A DNA stretch of 64,000 nucleotides, taken from the NCBI RefSeq assembly GCF_947331815.1, contig NZ_OX373462.1:917376-981375 (forward strand), read 5' to 3'. Of this stretch, positions 11,414 to 22,000 are shown one piece after another (position 1 is the stretch's first letter; each line of letters starts with the position of its first letter). This DNA is from Cyanobacterium sp. uoEpiScrs1 (GTDB taxonomy: Bacteria > Cyanobacteriota > Cyanobacteriia > Cyanobacteriales > Microcystaceae). The notes beneath the pieces are model-generated. The model was not told the DNA's origin. It ran no database searches and was given only the letters and a program-made list of their open reading frames with translations. The position numbers and the translations under genes were made by a program.

Positions 11414-12765
11414 CGATTAAATTTTCCTCCATAGTATGTCATCAGTAATTATAGGGGTAGTTTATCTAACCATTTTAAACCAGCTCATAAGTAGGTAACA
11501 TAATTCTTAACTTATCTAGCCATAGGGTAAATTATTAACGTAAAATAATCTCATATATTCAGTAATTAAAACTAAGACAATGTATTCATAGTATAAAGTT
11601 GATGTAATTATGAGATTTAATCCTGAGTAACTCTTAAGAATATTGTTATTTTTTTAGCGTAACAACTATATATTATTTTACTCCTTATATTCATAAATTT
11701 CTTATATTCTGTTTTCTATCAGTAAATACTTTAATGTCTCATCATAACAATAATTTTTAACTCTATTGTATTCCAAGAATAATTAAATTCAATTAGGTAT
11801 TGATAATGGTAAATGTCTAGATCATTGTGTGTTGTTTACTGTTTAGTTATCATAAACTATCGTAACTAACTTTTATTTTAATTAATTTTATAAAAATACT
11901 ATAATCGTATAATATATTTTAGCCCAAAGAACTTCTATTATACTTATCGTATTACTAAAAACTTTCAGCTTAACAGCAAATAAAAGAATAAAACATATTC
12001 TATAGTATAGATAAATAATACTAAATTCTGACGATAATAATATATTTTTATACTATTGTCTAAAAATAAAAAAATGATATTATGTTTGTAGTACTTTTAA
12101 AAATTTTATTGATTTAAATATTAATAGTACAATAGATACTTAACAAAGTGCAAATTATTCAAGTTTAATCAAACTATTAAAAATACAATAAATTATTGGC
12201 GTGTTATTTATTCCTGAAAATATAAATTTTCTAAAAAAATTCAAATGAATAACTCTAAATACTTCATATCTCTCTCGAGTCTATTTGTAATAAAAAATCT
12301 CTTTGATTTGTCAACACTTATATTAGGTTTAAGAGGATAAATAAATATTTACATTTTTATCAAAAAGAACGCATTTTAAATTACCTTTGCGCATACATCT
12401 AAATACCTAATAGTCAAAATCACTAAATTTTAATATTAACTAGCTGACTGTAATTTAGTTTGATTATCAATATGTAAGCATAAAATTGAATATAAATAGT
12501 TACTTTTTGGCATAACTTCAACAATGTCATACTAAACAAGGCTACAGTTCTCATTTACCATAACTGCTAGTTTATTATGACTTAGTTGAAAAAGGCCAAA
12601 AACGTTCATGTTAAGCGTACTAAAAAATCTATAGAAGTTAATATTATGCCTAACTAAAGAAACTGTCTAAAAAGTAACTGTCAAAACTAATATACCCCAA
12701 GTATAGGTAGGGAATAATATCTGGCATGTAATTCAGTAGGAGATAATGAATATTGGTTAGGAAAA
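11414..12765. other. AT-rich spacer, nothing recognised
   Basis: About 1.35 kb between the end of the peroxiredoxin gene and the start of the DUF3038 gene. It should contain the DUF3038 promoter and any peroxiredoxin terminator, but I see no clear element or gene relic. Confidence 0.5.
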
Positions 12766-13365
12766 CTAAACAGCTGAAAAGTATACTTTTGCCTTCACAG
12801 GATCAGGAATCATAGTTCTGTCTCCTTCTTTCCAATCTACAGGGCAGACCTCATCTGGGTGAGTCTGAACATGTTTAATTGCCTTAAGGGTTCGCAATGT
12901 TTCTTCAACACTACGACCAAAGGAAAGATTGTTAACAGTAGAATATTGAATAATTCCTTCTTTGTCAACGATAAACAGCCCTCTTAGGGCTACTCCAGCT
13001 TCTGGATCTAATACATTATAAGCAGTACTAATTTCTTTTTTAATATCAGAAATTAGGGGATAATTAATGTCACCAATTCCCCCTTCTTTACGATCAGTTT
13101 GAATCCAAGCCAGGTGAGAGAATTCACTATCGACTGACACGCCCAAAACTTCTGTATTAAGTTTGGTGAACTCGTCATAGTGATTGTTAAATGCTATGAT
13201 TTCAGTGGGGCAAACAAAGGTAAAGTCTAAGGGATAGAAAAATAGGACAACATATTTGCCACGATAGCTTGATAGTCTTTTGGTCTGGAATTCCTGATCA
13301 ATAACGGCTGTCGCGGTGAAGTCGGGCGCAGGTTGACCGACCTGCAGGCGTCCCTCTGTCGTCAT
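12766..13365 (-). CDS. Typical 2-Cys peroxiredoxin
   Basis: A thiol peroxidase reducing H2O2 and organic peroxides, usually with thioredoxin as donor. The 199 residues match the typical 2-Cys length. The peroxidatic cysteine is Cys52 in [13 protein letters not shown]; the resolving cysteine is near 174 in DEVCPVDW; the [10 protein letters not shown] segment after it is a feature of overoxidation-sensitive Prx1/Tsa enzymes. The start [16 protein letters not shown] is the conserved cyanobacterial one. It lies downstream of the CAAD gene on the same strand, but a terminator-like hairpin separates them, so it is probably transcribed alone. Confidence 0.95.
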   Translation of the reverse strand: MTTEGRLQVGQPAPDFTATAVIDQEFQTKRLSSYRGKYVVLFFYPLDFTFVCPTEIIAFNNHYDEFTKLNTEVLGVSVDSEFSHLAWIQTDRKEGGIGDINYPLISDIKKEISTAYNVLDPEAGVALRGLFIVDKEGIIQYSTVNNLSFGRSVEETLRTLKAIKHVQTHPDEVCPVDWKEGDRTMIPDPVKAKVYFSAV

Positions 13366-13447
13366 AAGTTGTAATTCTCCTAAAATCTGCTGGACTTGGG
13401 AAAACTTTCACGTTTACCTTCGGTTCTGAATATATCATACAATCTCT

Positions 13448-13479
13448 ACAAATGTGCCATTGCTCAATGGCACATTTGT
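13448..13479. repeat. Near-palindrome upstream of the peroxiredoxin gene
   Basis: Arms 13448-13462 and 13465-13479 are exact reverse complements (acaaatgtgccattg / caatggcacatttgt) with only two bases between. It lies 83 nt upstream of the peroxiredoxin start. It could be an operator or a second hairpin after the CAAD gene; no T-tract follows on the minus strand. Confidence 0.6.
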
Positions 13480-13540
13480 TAAAATAAAATGGGTTCCTTT
13501 ATCTCTGTCTGTAAAAAAATACATTAACAATATGTAGATA

Positions 13541-13576
13541 AAAAATCCTCCGTACTGCGATAGTCGGAGGGATTTT
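13541..13576 (-). terminator. Intrinsic terminator of the CAAD gene
   Basis: On the minus strand the sequence folds as aaaatccctccg ... cggaggatttt (one bulged base) followed by further T residues, starting about 18 nt after the CAAD stop. This is a standard GC-stem plus U-run terminator. Confidence 0.7.
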
Positions 13577-13593
13577 AGTCTACGAAAAGTGAT

Positions 13594-14004
13594 TTAAGCG
13601 TTTTCACCAAAAATTTGATTTTTTAGGGCATCAAACTCGGCTATTAATTCTTGGCGGTTAGACGCTTTCCATAGATAACGCCAAACGAACCAGGCAGTAT
13701 GAGTTAGCCCTACGAGTTGTAAAACAGGAGCTAAAAGGGGTATATCACTAATTGCTCCGAGAACTGCAACAATAATCTTAACGCTGATGATGGCAAGAAG
13801 GACAATCCCAAGAGTGGTCAGTAATTGTCTATAGGTGTTGAACCATTGTCCAATGTAATCAGATGCATTAGAAAGAAGATCAACTAAAGGTTCTAGCCAC
13901 TCTTGCCAAGGTTGATCAATTGTAGAAGATTGCTTGGTAATTGTCCCTGGAACTTCAGTATCCAAGATTTGAGGGATCGTTTTTTCTTGAGCTTGGGATT
14001 CCAT
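13594..14004 (-). CDS. CAAD-domain (CurT-like) membrane protein
   Basis: A 136-residue protein with the layout of cyanobacterial CAAD/CURT1 proteins. It has a polar N-terminus, an amphipathic segment (WQEWLEPLVDLLSNASDYIG), a first membrane helix (LTTLGIVLLAIISVKIIVAV), a short loop (GAISDIPLLAP), a second hydrophobic helix (VLQLVGLTHTAWFVWRYLW) and an amphipathic tail (NRQELIAEFDALKNQIFG). The family shapes thylakoid edges (CurT) or anchors aminoacyl-tRNA synthetases. A freestanding copy this short favours the CurT type. In a genome this eroded its presence suggests that internal membranes persist, which is inference. Confidence 0.82.
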   Translation of the reverse strand: MESQAQEKTIPQILDTEVPGTITKQSSTIDQPWQEWLEPLVDLLSNASDYIGQWFNTYRQLLTTLGIVLLAIISVKIIVAVLGAISDIPLLAPVLQLVGLTHTAWFVWRYLWKASNRQELIAEFDALKNQIFGENA

Positions 14005-14217
14005 TGTACATCTATCCTTAATCTAAAATTGGAGATTTTTGTAGGCGACAAGACAGTCGCATCATTTAGTATACTGCCTAGTGTTTGCCCATATTGTTAG
14101 ACACACCAATGCTTAGATCATTTCCTTGAAGCAACTGTCAACTTGCTATAATCTTCAAGTTTTAATCTTACGTCAATTCTAGCAGTTTGACGTCAGTTCA
14201 TTCCGAGTTTTAATCCT

Positions 14218-15150
14218 CTAATTAGTAGTTGCCAAGATAGACTTTTGATGGGTCAATTTTTGAGAAAGTTCAGAATACTTATGACAATAAATCTCACAGG
14301 AGTTGTTTGGACTCTCGATTAATTTAACTTTATCAAGCTCTACACCGAGTTCTCCAATAGGTTTTTGCAGTAATTGAGCAATATGAAAGGTTATGTTTTC
14401 AGTGGTAGGAACAACTCGAGTAAAGTAAGGGATATCTTTGTTAAGAAAGTTATGGTCAAATGGTTCGACTACATAATTGTTGACGACCTCTTGTAAGGCT
14501 CCTAAATCTACTAACATTCCTGTACGTGTATCAATCTCTCCAGCAACAGAAACTTCGAGATGGTAGTTATGACCATGGCCATGGATACGAGCACATTTTC
14601 CATAAATTTTAGTGTTTTCTTCTAGGCTTAATTCGGGAAGAGCTAGGCGGTGTGCTGCACTAAAATGGGTTTGAACGGTTAAACTAGCTTTCATAGCATT
14701 TCCTTGGTATTGTGCCCATAATTGAGGATATTCAAATAATTGGATATTAGCAAGAGATAAATGGGGCGCTAACTTTTGCCAAATAATCCTTGCTAGGTTT
14801 TCGGTGGTGGGTAAAGTTTGTTGAAATTCTTTCCAAACGTCGTTTAGATAACTATAATCTAGCTGATCTATAACTTCTTTTTTGATAACTTGTTCAACGC
14901 TGGAAAGGTTTTCTACCATGCCATACTGATCAACCTCCCCGATTAAGGAAACGTATAGAACATAATTATGTCCATGACCAGGAAACTTTGCACAGGACCC
15001 AAATAGTCTTTTATTTTTCCCCTCATCGAATTCGGGTAGCCAATACCGATGACTTGCCGAGAATCTTGCGCGGCGGCTAATAATACATTCCATAAAAGTT
15101 GGAGGAAACAATTTTCGTAAAAGTTTAACAAACCCTGTCATCTTTAGCAT
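14218..15150 (-). CDS. 6-pyruvoyl-tetrahydropterin / 6-carboxytetrahydropterin synthase, two-domain
   Basis: Two PTPS/QueD domains lie in one chain of up to 310 residues. Domain 1 (about 20-150) has SASHRYW, GSCAKFPGHGHNY and TTENLARIIW; domain 2 (about 165-290) has HFSAAHRLALPE, GKCARIHGHGHNYHLEV, DHNFLN and PTTENITFHIAQLL. Each keeps the zinc His residues (S-x-x-H, G-H-G-H) and the catalytic-type Cys. The reaction converts dihydroneopterin triphosphate on the way to queuosine or a pterin. The start is ambiguous: ATG at 15150 adds 19 residues with no homologue I know, while ATG at 15093 gives MECIISRRARFSASHRYW, the conserved start. No queC/queE neighbour. Confidence 0.85.
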   Translation of the reverse strand: MLKMTGFVKLLRKLFPPTFMECIISRRARFSASHRYWLPEFDEGKNKRLFGSCAKFPGHGHNYVLYVSLIGEVDQYGMVENLSSVEQVIKKEVIDQLDYSYLNDVWKEFQQTLPTTENLARIIWQKLAPHLSLANIQLFEYPQLWAQYQGNAMKASLTVQTHFSAAHRLALPELSLEENTKIYGKCARIHGHGHNYHLEVSVAGEIDTRTGMLVDLGALQEVVNNYVVEPFDHNFLNKDIPYFTRVVPTTENITFHIAQLLQKPIGELGVELDKVKLIESPNNSCEIYCHKYSELSQKLTHQKSILATTN

Positions 15151-15813
15151 AAACTAGTTAGAGACAAATTTTATTACTTAACTTTTATAAAGCAAGATGT
15201 TTTACTTAATCAAAAGTGAGTTATTTATCTCGAAAATAGTTAGTTTATTCATGTTTTTCAAGAAAAAGAAGTCCTAAAGTCTTATTCCTTAAGTCTTATT
15301 CCTTTAATAATTATCAGCTATTTTTATACTATGTAGCTGTTAATTGGTAATAGCAATTTCATAATATTTGAATATTTGGTGTAATAATTTGATTTACTAT
15401 TTATTAAGTTCTAGTTTAAAATTTATTGATTTTAATAAACATAATTTTTTTAAAATTTTCTAAATATCCTAAAGATTCTAAAAATCTTTTGTTTTTTGTT
15501 CAGGTACAGCGAAATCCTAAAAAATATTGATAAATTTTGGCAATTAACGATATGAATTAGCTAGACAAACAAGTTAGCGCGCATTCATTCTGTGAGTAAA
15601 AATTAAATATCAAGGTTAAAAAAACTTAAATAAGAGTAAAATGTCAATAATTCTCTCTTTATTATCAAAAGAGCTCTATCATTTAAACCATCTACAATAG
15701 AAGCATGACATGTGCCTGTCTTTGAAATTGGTTTCGCTATCTTTGTGATAACATTAGACTTGACAATTGATATATATTACGGAGAGAAGAGAAATTAAAG
15801 TATCTTAGTTATC
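15151..15813. other. Divergent spacer, nothing recognised
   Basis: About 660 bp between divergent genes. The sequence becomes less AT-rich from about 15650 toward the next start, where a promoter may lie; a ggagag at 15781-15786 is too far (28 nt) from the ATG to be a good ribosome site. No RNA gene or hairpin worth listing. Confidence 0.45.
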
Positions 15814-16428
15814 ATGCTCTCTCAAATTGTTCGTCCTCTAGTTCAAACCCAAATCCGTTTGTTAGCAAATTCTCAAGCTACTCGAGCGACCCTAGTCGAT
15901 ACAATTGCTCGTTGGTTAGGTTATCTTGGAGTTCAAGCGATAGTTACCCAACTTTCTCCCAAGGCTGAACGCATTCATGTTTGTCTAACGGTAGCTAAAC
16001 CTGATTCATGCGATACTAAGGACTGGCAACAAATTATTAAAAATCTACAAGTATCAGAAATAGATACTAGAAGATCATGCTCTAAGATTGACAGCTTAAC
16101 CAATGAAAATTATTGCCATATGAATGATGGTCAACAATTGCAACTGTCTAGATTATTGGCCTATCTAATACAAGTAGGAGTTCCTAGTGATAAAATTGAC
16201 TGGTATGAGGTAGAAGCCCAACTTTCTTCTCTTAAGTTGGATCAATCTATACTAATTAGTATTAGATCTGCTCTAAAAGTGCCTCAATCACCAGAATTAT
16301 TGAAAGAACTTGATCCAGATGTCGCAGCGAACGTCTTTCCTATTGCGGTAAGGATTGCGTGGTTAGATCAAGAAATTAATCACCATGAAAATAATGCACT
16401 TATTGCTTTATTAGCAGCAATGAAATGA
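15814..16428 (+). CDS. Conserved-looking protein, function unknown
   Basis: A 204-residue protein I do not recognise with certainty. The N-terminus (LVQTQIRLLANSQATRATLV, then ARWLGYLGVQ) is helical; the middle has two beta-like strands (HVCLTVAKPDS) and a variable insert with Cys residues. The C-terminal 45 residues (DPDVAANVFPIAVRIAWLDQ followed by EINHHENNALIALL) recall the acidic helical repeats of TerB-like domains. No signal peptide or membrane helix is seen. Codon use matches its neighbours, and the uninterrupted frame in a decaying region argues that it is a real gene. The TerB idea is speculative. Confidence 0.6.
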   Translation: MLSQIVRPLVQTQIRLLANSQATRATLVDTIARWLGYLGVQAIVTQLSPKAERIHVCLTVAKPDSCDTKDWQQIIKNLQVSEIDTRRSCSKIDSLTNENYCHMNDGQQLQLSRLLAYLIQVGVPSDKIDWYEVEAQLSSLKLDQSILISIRSALKVPQSPELLKELDPDVAANVFPIAVRIAWLDQEINHHENNALIALLAAMK

Positions 16429-17349
16429 TTTAAATTACTGATGAATTTATGATGTTTATATTAAAAATTATTTTTATTTTGAATAATTAATTAGCTAATA
16501 TTCTCATCTAATTTTTATTTATTTTCTCGTTATATAGATTATTTTTTTACAATTAACTAGTTTACGTAATACTATTGTTAGTTGTCTGTTCAATCTATAG
16601 TACAAAAAGTTTTAAAAAGTATAAATTAGAGACAATAACTCAATAAATAAAGGTAGATAACTATAAGTGATTATATAGTTAGAGAATGTATAAATGCAAA
16701 ATATTATGAAGTTTTTACCAAAAAATTTTTTTCTATATATTTTTAAAAAAAGTTCAGTATAAAATACTTTTTAGATAATTAAATAAATAAACAATTGCTA
16801 GTATTAATATTAACAATTGGCATCTCAACATTAATAAAGATTTTACTAGTTTCAGGTTAAATTAATTTTTTGATCAGAGAGTCTACATCTAATAGTCAAT
16901 TTTTAATTATTTTAAACGTTTATTTAGTTTATGCTGTTGAACTCAAAGCTTCATTCGCTAATATTTGCAATGTATTTAAATTAAGCAATCTACTTTTCAT
17001 ATATATTAAAGTTTCAACGTTAAATTTTTAATCATACTTTAATAAAAGTACTATTGCAGCTAGTTATTTAACATCAGATACGATCAAAAAATACTTTTGT
17101 AGTTATTAACCTAATAGGAGGTGTCTTTAAAGTGCAAGGTTTGAGTGAAAATTTTTGCTATCAAAAATACAGGCGAAGAGTGTTGCTATCACTTGTAAAA
17201 AGGTTAAGTCAAGCAAAAAGATAAGACGAATAAAGTTTAATCTGCAATCATGAATAATCATTGTGTTTAAATAGCCAACTATCTTAAGATAAAAATGGAT
17301 ACGAAAAGCACAAAGTAAAAGTTTAAGTCTAAGGAGATCTAGTAAAATT
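16429..17349. other. AT-rich spacer with a possible short ORF before gor
   Basis: About 0.9 kb. The last 230 bp are less AT-rich and hold the short ORF 17132-17224 with a strong Shine-Dalgarno, then the gor leader. The rest shows nothing I can name. Confidence 0.5.
17132..17224 (+). CDS. Possible 30-residue basic small protein or leader peptide
   Basis: GTG at 17132 is preceded by AGGAGGT (17116-17122) at 9-nt spacing, one of the strongest ribosome sites in the window. The frame encodes 30 residues rich in Arg and Lys (contains YRRRVLLSLVKR) and ends at TAA 17222-17224. It lies 125 nt upstream of gor on the same strand. It could be a leader peptide, a small protein or a gene relic; I recognise no family. 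Confidence 0.3.
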   Translation: MQGLSENFCYQKYRRRVLLSLVKRLSQAKR

Positions 17350-18702
17350 ATGAGTTTTGATTTCGATTTATTCGTCATCGGTGGTGGTTCAGGAGGGATT
17401 GCTACTGCTAGACGCGCCGCAGAATATGGAGCTAAGGTCGGATTGGCAGAGTTTGATCGTCTAGGAGGGACCTGTGTGAACAGAGGATGTATTCCCAAAA
17501 AATTAATGGTTTATACTTCTCACTTTCCTAGCATTTTGGAAGAGTCCCAAGGATATGGATGGAGTCCAGTTAAGAGCACTCTTGACTGGAGTAAAATGGT
17601 TAAATCCATCAACGGGGAAGTTGATCGCCTTAATGGTATTTACCAAAAAATGTTAGATAAATCTAATGTTCGAGTATATCGTACTTATGGTAGACTTCTC
17701 GGCCCACACACAGTGGAAGTAGGTGACACTGAAGTCACTGCTGATAAAATTTTAATCGCTGTGGGGGGACGTCCTATTAAACCTGATATTCCGGGAAAAG
17801 AATATTTAGTGACCTCTAATGCGATGTTTGAACTACCAAAAAAACCCAAACGTGTAGTGATTTGGGGGGGAGGTTACATTGGGGTAGAATTTGCCTGTAT
17901 TATGCATGGACTGGGATCAGACGTAATCCAAATTATTCGCCGCGATAAAATATTGAAAGGATTTGATGAAGATCTCCGATCTGCCATCCAAGAATCTATG
18001 CTAGAACATGGTATTCGTATCTTGAATAACTGTTCCATCTCTGGAGTAAAAAAAACAAACCAAGGTTTAACAGTTTCTCTAGAAGGAGATAGCAATAATG
18101 ATATGGTCTTAACTGATGCTATTGGATTAGCTGCCACTGGGCGTATCCCTAATTTAGATAACCTAGGACTAGAAAATACAGGAGTTGAAGTACAAAATGG
18201 AATAATCATTGTCGATAAATATAGTCAAACTGCTGAACCGAATATATATGCAGTAGGAGACTGTACAGATCGCATCAATCTTACTCCTGTCGCTATTGGT
18301 GAAGGTCGCGCCTTTGCTGACGCTAAATTTGGTGGTAAATCATGTACGATGAGTTACGAGAATATCCCATCTGCCGTATTTAGTACCCCAGAAGCTGCTA
18401 CTGTAGGATTAACTGAAGCACAAGCTAAAAAACAATATGGGGAAAGTACTATCAAAGTCTATCGCAGCAAGTTTCGCCCTATGTATTATGTATTGTCTGG
18501 AAAAGAGGAAAAAACTTTTATGAAACTTGTTGTCCATAAAGAAAGTGATCGGGTTTTAGGTGCACACATGGTAGGAGATCATGCAGCTGAAATCATTCAG
18601 GGAGTGGCGATTGCAGTGAAAATGGGAGCCACGAAAGCTGACTTTGATACTACTATTGGTATTCATCCAAGTTCTGCCGAAGAATTTGTGACTATGCGTT
18701 AA
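17350..18702 (+). CDS. gor: Glutathione reductase
   Basis: An NADPH-dependent flavoenzyme that regenerates reduced glutathione in the cytosol. It has 450 residues, the family's length. The N-terminal FAD fold is VIGGGSGGIATARRAA; the redox disulfide is Cys42/Cys47 in GGTCVNRGCIPKK; the NAD(P)H fold is VIWGGGYIGVEFACIM; the second FAD motif is NIYAVGDC; the C-terminal dimer-face catalytic pair is in IGIHPSSAEEF. The absence of a lipoamide-type motif and the CVNRGCIPKK form favour glutathione reductase over dihydrolipoamide dehydrogenase. AAGGAG (17331-17336) precedes the ATG by 13 nt. With peroxiredoxin nearby, it indicates a maintained oxidative defence. Confidence 0.95.
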   Translation: MSFDFDLFVIGGGSGGIATARRAAEYGAKVGLAEFDRLGGTCVNRGCIPKKLMVYTSHFPSILEESQGYGWSPVKSTLDWSKMVKSINGEVDRLNGIYQKMLDKSNVRVYRTYGRLLGPHTVEVGDTEVTADKILIAVGGRPIKPDIPGKEYLVTSNAMFELPKKPKRVVIWGGGYIGVEFACIMHGLGSDVIQIIRRDKILKGFDEDLRSAIQESMLEHGIRILNNCSISGVKKTNQGLTVSLEGDSNNDMVLTDAIGLAATGRIPNLDNLGLENTGVEVQNGIIIVDKYSQTAEPNIYAVGDCTDRINLTPVAIGEGRAFADAKFGGKSCTMSYENIPSAVFSTPEAATVGLTEAQAKKQYGESTIKVYRSKFRPMYYVLSGKEEKTFMKLVVHKESDRVLGAHMVGDHAAEIIQGVAIAVKMGATKADFDTTIGIHPSSAEEFVTMR

Positions 18703-19068
18703 GTGTTTTGATTGTAGAATTCAGGGAGGGTTTAATTAATAATTTCATTAGATTTGCCCTAAAAGTCTTTATTTGTTGAAATACATAAATCTACATCTAA
18801 AAATCCCTTTATTTTTTGCATAGTACGATAATAGAGAGCTTTCATAAAAGCTCCCATAAAAGCTCCCTATTATCGTGTCATAATGGAACGCAGTACAATT
18901 TGTCACTGTCATTTATTTTTCTAATATGTTTGTTTGAGGTGTTTAGATTTATTTTCCATTCTAGTGTTTACGACTTAGATAATAATTCACAAAGTTTTCA
19001 CTAAAAATATAACTGCTATCTAATATGCTTTAAGCTATCTAATCTTTAAGCTCGATTAAAACAAACAT
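18703..19068. other. Convergent spacer between gor and the CyRepA1-like gene
   Basis: About 370 bp between two convergent genes. It contains the 18-bp hairpin listed separately and nothing else I can name. Confidence 0.5.
18825..18876 (+). terminator. Hairpin downstream of gor
   Basis: Arms 18825-18842 and 18859-18876 pair over 18 bp with a single mismatch. The loop contains a direct repeat of ataaaagctccc. It starts 122 nt after the gor stop. No long T-tract follows, so it is probably an RNA 3' stabiliser or a weak terminator. Confidence 0.5.
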
Positions 19069-22000
19069 CTAAAGTTCTAAACTCAATTGGATGTAATTTT
19101 TGTTTTCTTGTTGCTGAATTCCAGTCATTTCCAACCTACTGTTTGTATATTCTTCAATCCAAGATTCAGAACTACCTGGAGATTTTTCATCTCTTATCCA
19201 CCATTGTCTAAAGATTTCTTGTCTAGCATCACTAGGAAGAACAACTTGGTACACTCGCACTCGCTTTTTATCAACTTTTTGAGAACCAATACAAGTTAAT
19301 CCATAGCCAATTTTATCTAATAAGCGCCTTATGATTGTGATAGGGCTAGAATTTTTAGCAATACCAATTCCTGTAATAGTTTTTATTTCTGCTCGGTTTT
19401 TAATAGCAATTCTTGCCATAGCTTGTAAGTCTTCATCTGTAGGTTTTAACTTTCGCTTATGGTTCATGAGTAACACAGGAATTCCTAATACCTCCATCGT
19501 TCCAATAATTCCCCCTAATTGAGAACCATTAAAATCAGGCACAAAAAGACTACCTTGTCCTTCCTCTAAGAATTTTTTCGCAAAAATAGTATCTCTATTT
19601 GTTAAATAAGAACGTCCCAAAGTTAAAAAATAATGAAGACGAATCTTGTTATACCATCCTTCATTGTCTAAGGCAACTAATTGAGGAGTTACTTCAATAC
19701 AGTAGCGTTTTTGTAAATTATATTTTCTGATGTTATGCCGTTCAACCGCAGTTTTAACTAACCTCTTATTTAATATTTGATATTGTTGGTCCGTAATTTC
19801 CTTCCCTCTTGCAATCATTAAACATTCTTCATAATAATTCTGTTCTCTAATACTTTCAATTGCTTTTATTAATTGATGAGAATTTTGACTATTATCATAT
19901 AAGTATTTTTTATGTGCTTTAGTATCTTTAATTTTGACTAGTTTTTTCTTACGAAATACTAAATGATTTTTATTACTAATATTTCTTAGTATAGATTCTC
20001 GATAATGAATCATTGAAGCATTAACACGAACTGCCATTTTGGCCCAACAAAGTAAAGATTCTGCTTGGAATTCTATATCTATATCATCTAGAGCTTCTAA
20101 ATCAGATTGTTGTAGTAGCTTGATGTTTAATTGAGTAACACGATTGCTAGAAGTTAATAAATTAGGAATTGAGGTAGAGCCATTTCCAACTGTATTAAAG
20201 CCATAAGAAGCACACCAAAGATAACGAGGAATATTATCCCGAATTCGTCCTAACGATTGACAGACAGAAGTAGCAGCTTGTATTCCTTGGAATAATCCCC
20301 AAACAGAGGTAAAATGATTTTTGACATCAATACTAATCCCTGTCTCAATAGAAGGACTAGCCAAAATAATATCGTAATTCAACAAGATTTTATTTAAATA
20401 GTTGATAGATTGATAAGCATCATGATTAGGATCAGTTAATGATTCAGAATCAATTCTTAGGATTTTTATCTCCGGAAATCGCTTTTTTAAGTAAAATTCT
20501 AGAGTTTGTGTACCCCACTTGCTCGTTAATTTCTGAGCAGATAGACAAACGAAAGGTTTACCCCCTTCCTGAATATGTTGTACTAAATCTTTGAGCCATT
20601 CTCGGGGTGTAACTTCTGAATAATTATGCACCATCCATGCTTCTTTATCCCTAGGTTTCCAGTTATTAGTTATGATAAAAGGTTTAAATTTAATCCCAAT
20701 TAAAGAAATTAAATAATCGAGAGAAACATCACTTAAATCTGCATCAGAAACAACTATTTTTCCTTGAGATTCTAAATTTTGTTCAAGTAGCTTCTTAAAA
20801 GATCTTAGAATAGATACCCTATTTTTTTTGCAAGTATTTGAGTTTAATACATGCCATAAAACCTGTTCAACCTCATCTATAATAATTAGACCATTCGCCC
20901 AATCACTAGGGTTAAACTTAGATAACGAATTAGGATGAAGAGAATCAATACAAAGTCCACATCCTTTGAACTCTTTAACATTATTTTTATTGATGTCTGT
21001 CAAATAAGGAATTTTAAATCGTTGACAAAGTTGTTCAACTAACTTAATGCGATGACCAATTACTAATATCTTTTGTTGACGAGAAACAGCCTGTTCAACA
21101 ATCTTTTCAAGAGCCTTAGTTTTTCCAGTTCCTATCGGTGATTTAATCCCTATTAAACTAGCAGTTGCAGGAATTGATAAGTCTTCTAAATATCTAGTAT
21201 TAAGCTCAATGTCAGAAGGATAAGTTAACTGACTCAAACTTTGTACTTTCCAAGTTGTTAAAGGTAAAGCTTTTTCGTATACTTTGTCAAAACTTTCAAT
21301 TCCTTTAGAAGCTAAAAAATCATCTACCCCCTTTCCAGATTTTGATGACCAAACAATAACGTTAACTTGACACCCTGCTTGAGTGAATAAACTTCCCAAT
21401 TTTCTAATAGCAGAATTTGTTGCCTTGATAGCACTTGGTTTGCTATCCTGATCAAAGGCGATATAAATTTTTCTTCCCGAAACTGCTAACTTTTTGAGTT
21501 GAGGAATAAGATTAGTTTTACCAATTCGGTTACCCAACTTATCTCTAGGAGTTCGATAACCATTATTAACCCCTGGGAGAGCAATGGCAGCATATCCTGC
21601 AGTTAGTAATGCCCCAGCTTTTTTAGCCCCTTCAGTAATACAAAGGGGAATTGAAGGATGATTTATGATCCATTGCCAAAATCCTAAATCCGAAAGTTGA
21701 TTATTAATCTTGTCTAAAGTAAAATCTTGGTGGTGACGTTGAGCTAATTGTTGCCACAAACGCAACGGCACCCGTAGGGCAAAAATCCCTGCGGATGTTT
21801 TAGGTGGATGTTCATATTTGATTAACTTCCGCTCATCATAACTCATTCGAGGGAAATTGGGCTTAAAGCATCCCCATAAATCTTCAGAACCCGTCAATAA
21901 GTCTACTCCTGAACACCACCAACCCCCTTGTTTCGTATGCTCATAGCGTCTTAAAATAGAGTTATTGACCCGACCGTCATTACGTCTAGGAAGTTTTTTG

